A stretch of 64,000 bases of DNA from positions 124,001 to 188,000 of the forward strand of contig JAFDWB010000084.1 in assembly GCA_018268675.1 (NCBI GenBank), given 5' to 3'. Shown in pieces: positions 61,506-64,000 of this stretch. Origin of the DNA: Actinomycetota bacterium (lineage in GTDB: Bacteria > Actinomycetota > Thermoleophilia > Solirubrobacterales > 70-9). Both the position numbers and the translations under genes were made by a program. Under the pieces are notes generated by a model. That model saw only the letters and a program-made list of their open reading frames with translations, was not told the DNA's origin and did not search any database. How positions within the stretch are numbered: position 1 is the stretch's first letter; the number at the start of each line of letters is the position of its first letter.

Positions 61506-61623
61506 CGTTCAGCTCCCCCTCGACCTCAGACCATGCGGTGCCCGGCTCCTCCCGCGACTGGCTAATCGCCAGGCGGTCCTCAGGCAGCGCGTCGACGAGG
61601 CGATGAAGCTCGGTCTTGGTCAT
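61498..61623 (-). pseudogene. Truncated antitoxin partner of the RelE-type toxin
   Basis: A 41-residue frame (MTKTELHRLVDALPEDRLAI, then EEPGTAWSEVEGELNAG) with the start typical of short antitoxins encoded ahead of RelE-type toxins. It is shorter than usual (about 60-80 residues), consistent with decay along with the toxin frame it overlaps. Confidence 0.5.
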
Positions 61624-62712
61624 GGCCTGAAGGTAGCACCGAGGCCGCCTCCGACGCCGCACTTCTTGACCAAGGGCACCACCTACCGCTGGCCCCGCTA
61701 ACTCGGGGTCTCGCCATCCCAGGGCTTGCTTGAGAAAGAGCCTCATGTGGATGCCCGAGAACGCCTCTTACGTAGAGCCACGCCCGAGAACAGCTGCATG
61801 TCGAGTCAGCGGACGGGCGGTGGAACGGACCTTGACGGCGCACCGACAACATCGGGTGTGTTGGCGGGCCCTTGTCCTGTCCACTGAGAACGACTAGGAG
61901 CCGAAGCCCTCCCGCATCTGTTCCTCCTCGGGAAGGGTGGGGCTCGGCAACGGCCTCGTCAGCCTCCTCTTCGCCGTGGCGATCGTCCTGATCGTCCGGC
62001 ATCGGGCGCGGACCGGAAGGGACACGCCGATCGACCAGTTCGGCGAGGGGCACCTGATGGTCAAGGCGGGCGGAGCGGGCGGACGCCCGGCTCTACGCCG
62101 CCAAGCGGCCGACCTCTGCCCCTACTAGAGGGTTTTCGGGTTTCTACGGATGGCGGAAACAAGGCCGCGCGAGATTCTCCGCGGATCAACTTCAGGGTAG
62201 AACGATGGTCGGAGAGCGGCTGGGAACTGACGGCCGGTGCGCTGGGCGCCGACGATGCCCGCCAAGCGGTCGCACGGGGCGCCCATGACGCCGGTCTCTA
62301 CCGCGCCCGCCCAATCGGAGGCCAAGGCCCGGAGGAGCATTTCGTCCTCCCGGACTGGGGACCGCCGGAGCCGGTCGAGCCAGGGCTCCCTCGACGCTGA
62401 CCGCATCCGCCCGGAGACTGGGGCGGCGCCCCCGGCCCCCAATGTGGACCTTGTCGCAGTGCCGGCCCGATCGGTCGGGTCTGACCTCGAGGTCCCGATC
62501 ACGCTGACGATGCGCACCCGAATCGGTCGGGAGCGTCCGAAGTGTCATGTCGCACTCCCAGGACCCCGCGAGGTTTGGGCGATAGGTCCCAACTCCGACA
62601 GGCTGGCGAAGAACGAAACTCCTTAATCCCGGTCCGGATTTGCTAGTTTCTTCCGGAGTTTTTACATCCGGGCTGTGATTTAGCTCGACGCGACCACAGG
62701 AGGACGAGAGAC
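61624..62712. other. 1.1-kb stretch between mobility genes and the reductase
   Basis: No confident gene. Besides the weak 63-residue frame at 61937, a plus-strand frame without a start codon (about 62130-62400) translates to protein-like sequence (RVERWSESGWELTAGALGAD, then EEHFVLPDWGPPEPVEPGLP) and may be the remnant of a lost gene. The last 80 bp (62630-62700) are AT-richer and contain repeated TCCGG motifs, the likely promoter area of the reductase gene. Confidence 0.4.
61937..62128 (+). CDS. Possible 63-residue membrane protein
   Basis: A GTG start (61937) gives MGLGNGLVSLLFAVAIVLIV, one clear transmembrane helix followed by a basic segment (RHRARTGRD) and a glycine-rich tail. A weak purine-rich GGGAAGG lies upstream. 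It could be a real small membrane protein or chance. The opposite strand is also open but reads as low-complexity acidic sequence. Confidence 0.3.
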   Translation: MGLGNGLVSLLFAVAIVLIVRHRARTGRDTPIDQFGEGHLMVKAGGAGGRPALRRQAADLCPY

Positions 62713-64000
62713 TTGGAGTCAGGCACGATCACCGGCAGCAGCGCGGCGGAGATCCTCGAGGGGTTCGACGTCGATCGAGACAAGCAGCAGACCGGCAAGG
62801 GCGCGCCCGGTTCGCGCGAGAACCCGGAGGTCTACGAGAACGTCCCCGGCCATGTGATCCCGATCCTCGCCGACGAGTTCGACGACTTCGGCGCCAACGC
62901 GGGGCGCTTCCTCGCCGGCGACGAGGGCGAGGACACCTTCATCCCCTTCCGCCTCAAACAGGGCGTCTACGGCCAGCGCCAGCCCGGCGTGCAGATGATC
63001 CGGGTGAAGCTGCCCTTCGGCGGCGTCTCCCCCGAGCAGATGGAGGCCTTCGCCGCCGGGATCGAACGCTGGGTGCCGCTGAACAAGGGCCACATCACCA
63101 CCCGCCAGAACATCCAGATGCACCACGTGCCGCTCGCCCATGCGGCGGAGCTGATCCGCGAACTGGGTGACGCCGGCCTCTCCTCGCGCGAGGGGTGCGG
63201 CAATACGGTCCGCAACGTCACCGCCGACCCGCTCGCCGGGGTCGCCGTCGACGAGGTGTTCGACCCGACGCCCTACGCGGGCGCCTACGTCCGTTTCTTC
63301 GTCCGCCATCCGGTCACCCAGGCGATGCCGCGCAAGTGGAAGACCGCCTTCTCCGCCTCGCCCGCCGACCGGGCGATCGTCCCGATCCACGACATCGGCT
63401 TCCTGCCGGTGATCCGCGACGGTCGGCGCGGCTTTGAGGTCTGGGTCGGCGGCGGCACCGCGATCATGCCGCGCGTCGCCCACAAGATCTTCGACTTCGT
63501 CGGCGCCGACGACGGCGAGTACCTGAAGGTCACCGAGGCGATCGTGCGGATCTTCGACCGCCAGGACTGGCTGCGCAAGAACCGGGCGCGGGCCCGGATC
63601 AAGGTGCTGCTCGACAAAATCGGCCCGGAGGCCTTCCGGGTCCTGGTCGACGAGGAGCTGGCGCGGCCGTGGACCGGCGAGCGCGACCACGCCGCCGAGC
63701 TGGCGCGCCTGCGCTTCGACGACGACGAGGAGGCGCGTGCCCCCCAGCGGCCCTTCGTCGCGGCCGAGCCGGGCGAGGATCGCGCCGCCTTCGAGACCTT
63801 CGTCGCCCGCAACGTCGAGGCGCAGCGGCAGGAGGGCTTCAACGCGGTCACCGTGCGGGTCGTCCGCGGCGATCTCACGCCGGACCAGTTCCGCGGCCTG
63901 GCCGCGATCATGCGCGGATTCTGCGGCGGCAACGCCCGCACCTCGGTCGAGCAGAACCTGGTCCTCCGCTGGGTCCGCGACGAGAGCCTCTACGACCTCT
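62713..64000 (+). CDS. Ferredoxin-dependent nitrite/sulfite reductase (3' end beyond window)
   Basis: An open frame of at least 429 codons starting with TTG at 62713 behind AGGAGG (9 bp). No ATG or GTG fits before FDVDRDKQQTGKGAPGSREN. Features of the sirohaem nitrite/sulfite reductase family are DTFIPFRLKQGVYGQRQPGV, IRVKLPFGGVSPEQMEAFAA, LNKGHITTRQNIQMHHVPLA, the CGNTVRNVTADPLAGVAVDE motif, IHDIGFLPVI, and the start of the second half (FNAVTVRVVRGDLTPDQFRG). The 4Fe-4S cysteine motifs expected later are outside the window. It reduces sulfite to sulfide or nitrite to ammonia; korAB-type enzymes could supply its ferredoxin. Confidence 0.9.
   Translation, partial: MESGTITGSSAAEILEGFDVDRDKQQTGKGAPGSRENPEVYENVPGHVIPILADEFDDFGANAGRFLAGDEGEDTFIPFRLKQGVYGQRQPGVQMIRVKLPFGGVSPEQMEAFAAGIERWVPLNKGHITTRQNIQMHHVPLAHAAELIRELGDAGLSSREGCGNTVRNVTADPLAGVAVDEVFDPTPYAGAYVRFFVRHPVTQAMPRKWKTAFSASPADRAIVPIHDIGFLPVIRDGRRGFEVWVGGGTAIMPRVAHKIFDFVGADDGEYLKVTEAIVRIFDRQDWLRKNRARARIKVLLDKIGPEAFRVLVDEELARPWTGERDHAAELARLRFDDDEEARAPQRPFVAAEPGEDRAAFETFVARNVEAQRQEGFNAVTVRVVRGDLTPDQFRGLAAIMRGFCGGNARTSVEQNLVLRWVRDESLYDL

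Noticed and set aside
62192-62548. Minus-strand frame of 118 codons before the reductase gene
   Set aside because: Arg/Gly/Pro-rich low-complexity translation; a start-less plus-strand frame in the same place looks more protein-like.

Overview
The window is high-GC bacterial DNA. Gene families present include an ECF41-type sigma factor, a DUF6458-like protein, a fused KorA with KorB, PASTA/IPT and SHOCT proteins, a replication-relaxation protein, and lipoproteins with actinobacterial-style leaders. Together they suggest an actinobacterium, most likely of the Thermoleophilia/Solirubrobacterales. That placement is inference from gene content, not a database result.

Left part (1-22 kb) looks like ordinary chromosome. 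It holds an HD-domain protein, small exported or membrane proteins, a TetR regulator overlapping a glycosyltransferase, and an acyl-CoA ligase. Next comes an operon of a lipoprotein, two ABC ATPases and a large FtsX-type permease, with an OmpR-type two-component system just upstream. It continues with a GT87-type membrane glycosyltransferase, an exported beta-helix-like protein, an FAD oxidoreductase paired with an ECF41 sigma factor (the oxidoreductase has a near-consensus ECF41 promoter), a STAND-like ATPase and a cyclophilin.

Middle (22.8-33.7 kb): a decayed peptide-type solute-binding protein gene and a run of small membrane proteins in DNA of lower GC. These lie directly downstream of a 2658-residue RHS-repeat protein with an embedded NHL propeller and an unrecognised C-terminal tip, laid out like a polymorphic toxin with membrane immunity proteins. 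An MFS transporter, korAB, a DHFR-like protein and an exported protein follow.

Right part (39.5-59.5 kb) is flanked by 27-bp direct repeats of a tRNA-Asp 3' end and looks like an integrated catabolic island. A single minus-strand run of ten genes encodes a ribose-type ABC importer, an FAD monooxygenase, a VOC dioxygenase-like protein, a dihydrodipicolinate-synthase-family lyase, an ornithine-cyclodeaminase-family reductase, an acetoacetyl-CoA synthetase-like ligase, a small Usp-like protein and an aldehyde dehydrogenase. Beside it are a GntR regulator, a cyclase-family hydrolase, an FAH-family hydrolase and a P450. A related AT-rich promoter box recurs at three promoters. The island ends with a replication-relaxation protein and a serine recombinase that reads into the right tRNA fragment. 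A tyrosine integrase, an excisionase-like protein and a dead RelE-type toxin-antitoxin pair follow. The window closes inside a nitrite/sulfite reductase gene that starts with TTG.

Across the window, lipoproteins and several other exported proteins use GAA for glutamate almost exclusively, while cytoplasmic neighbours use GAG. Lysine and glutamine codons do not show the same switch.
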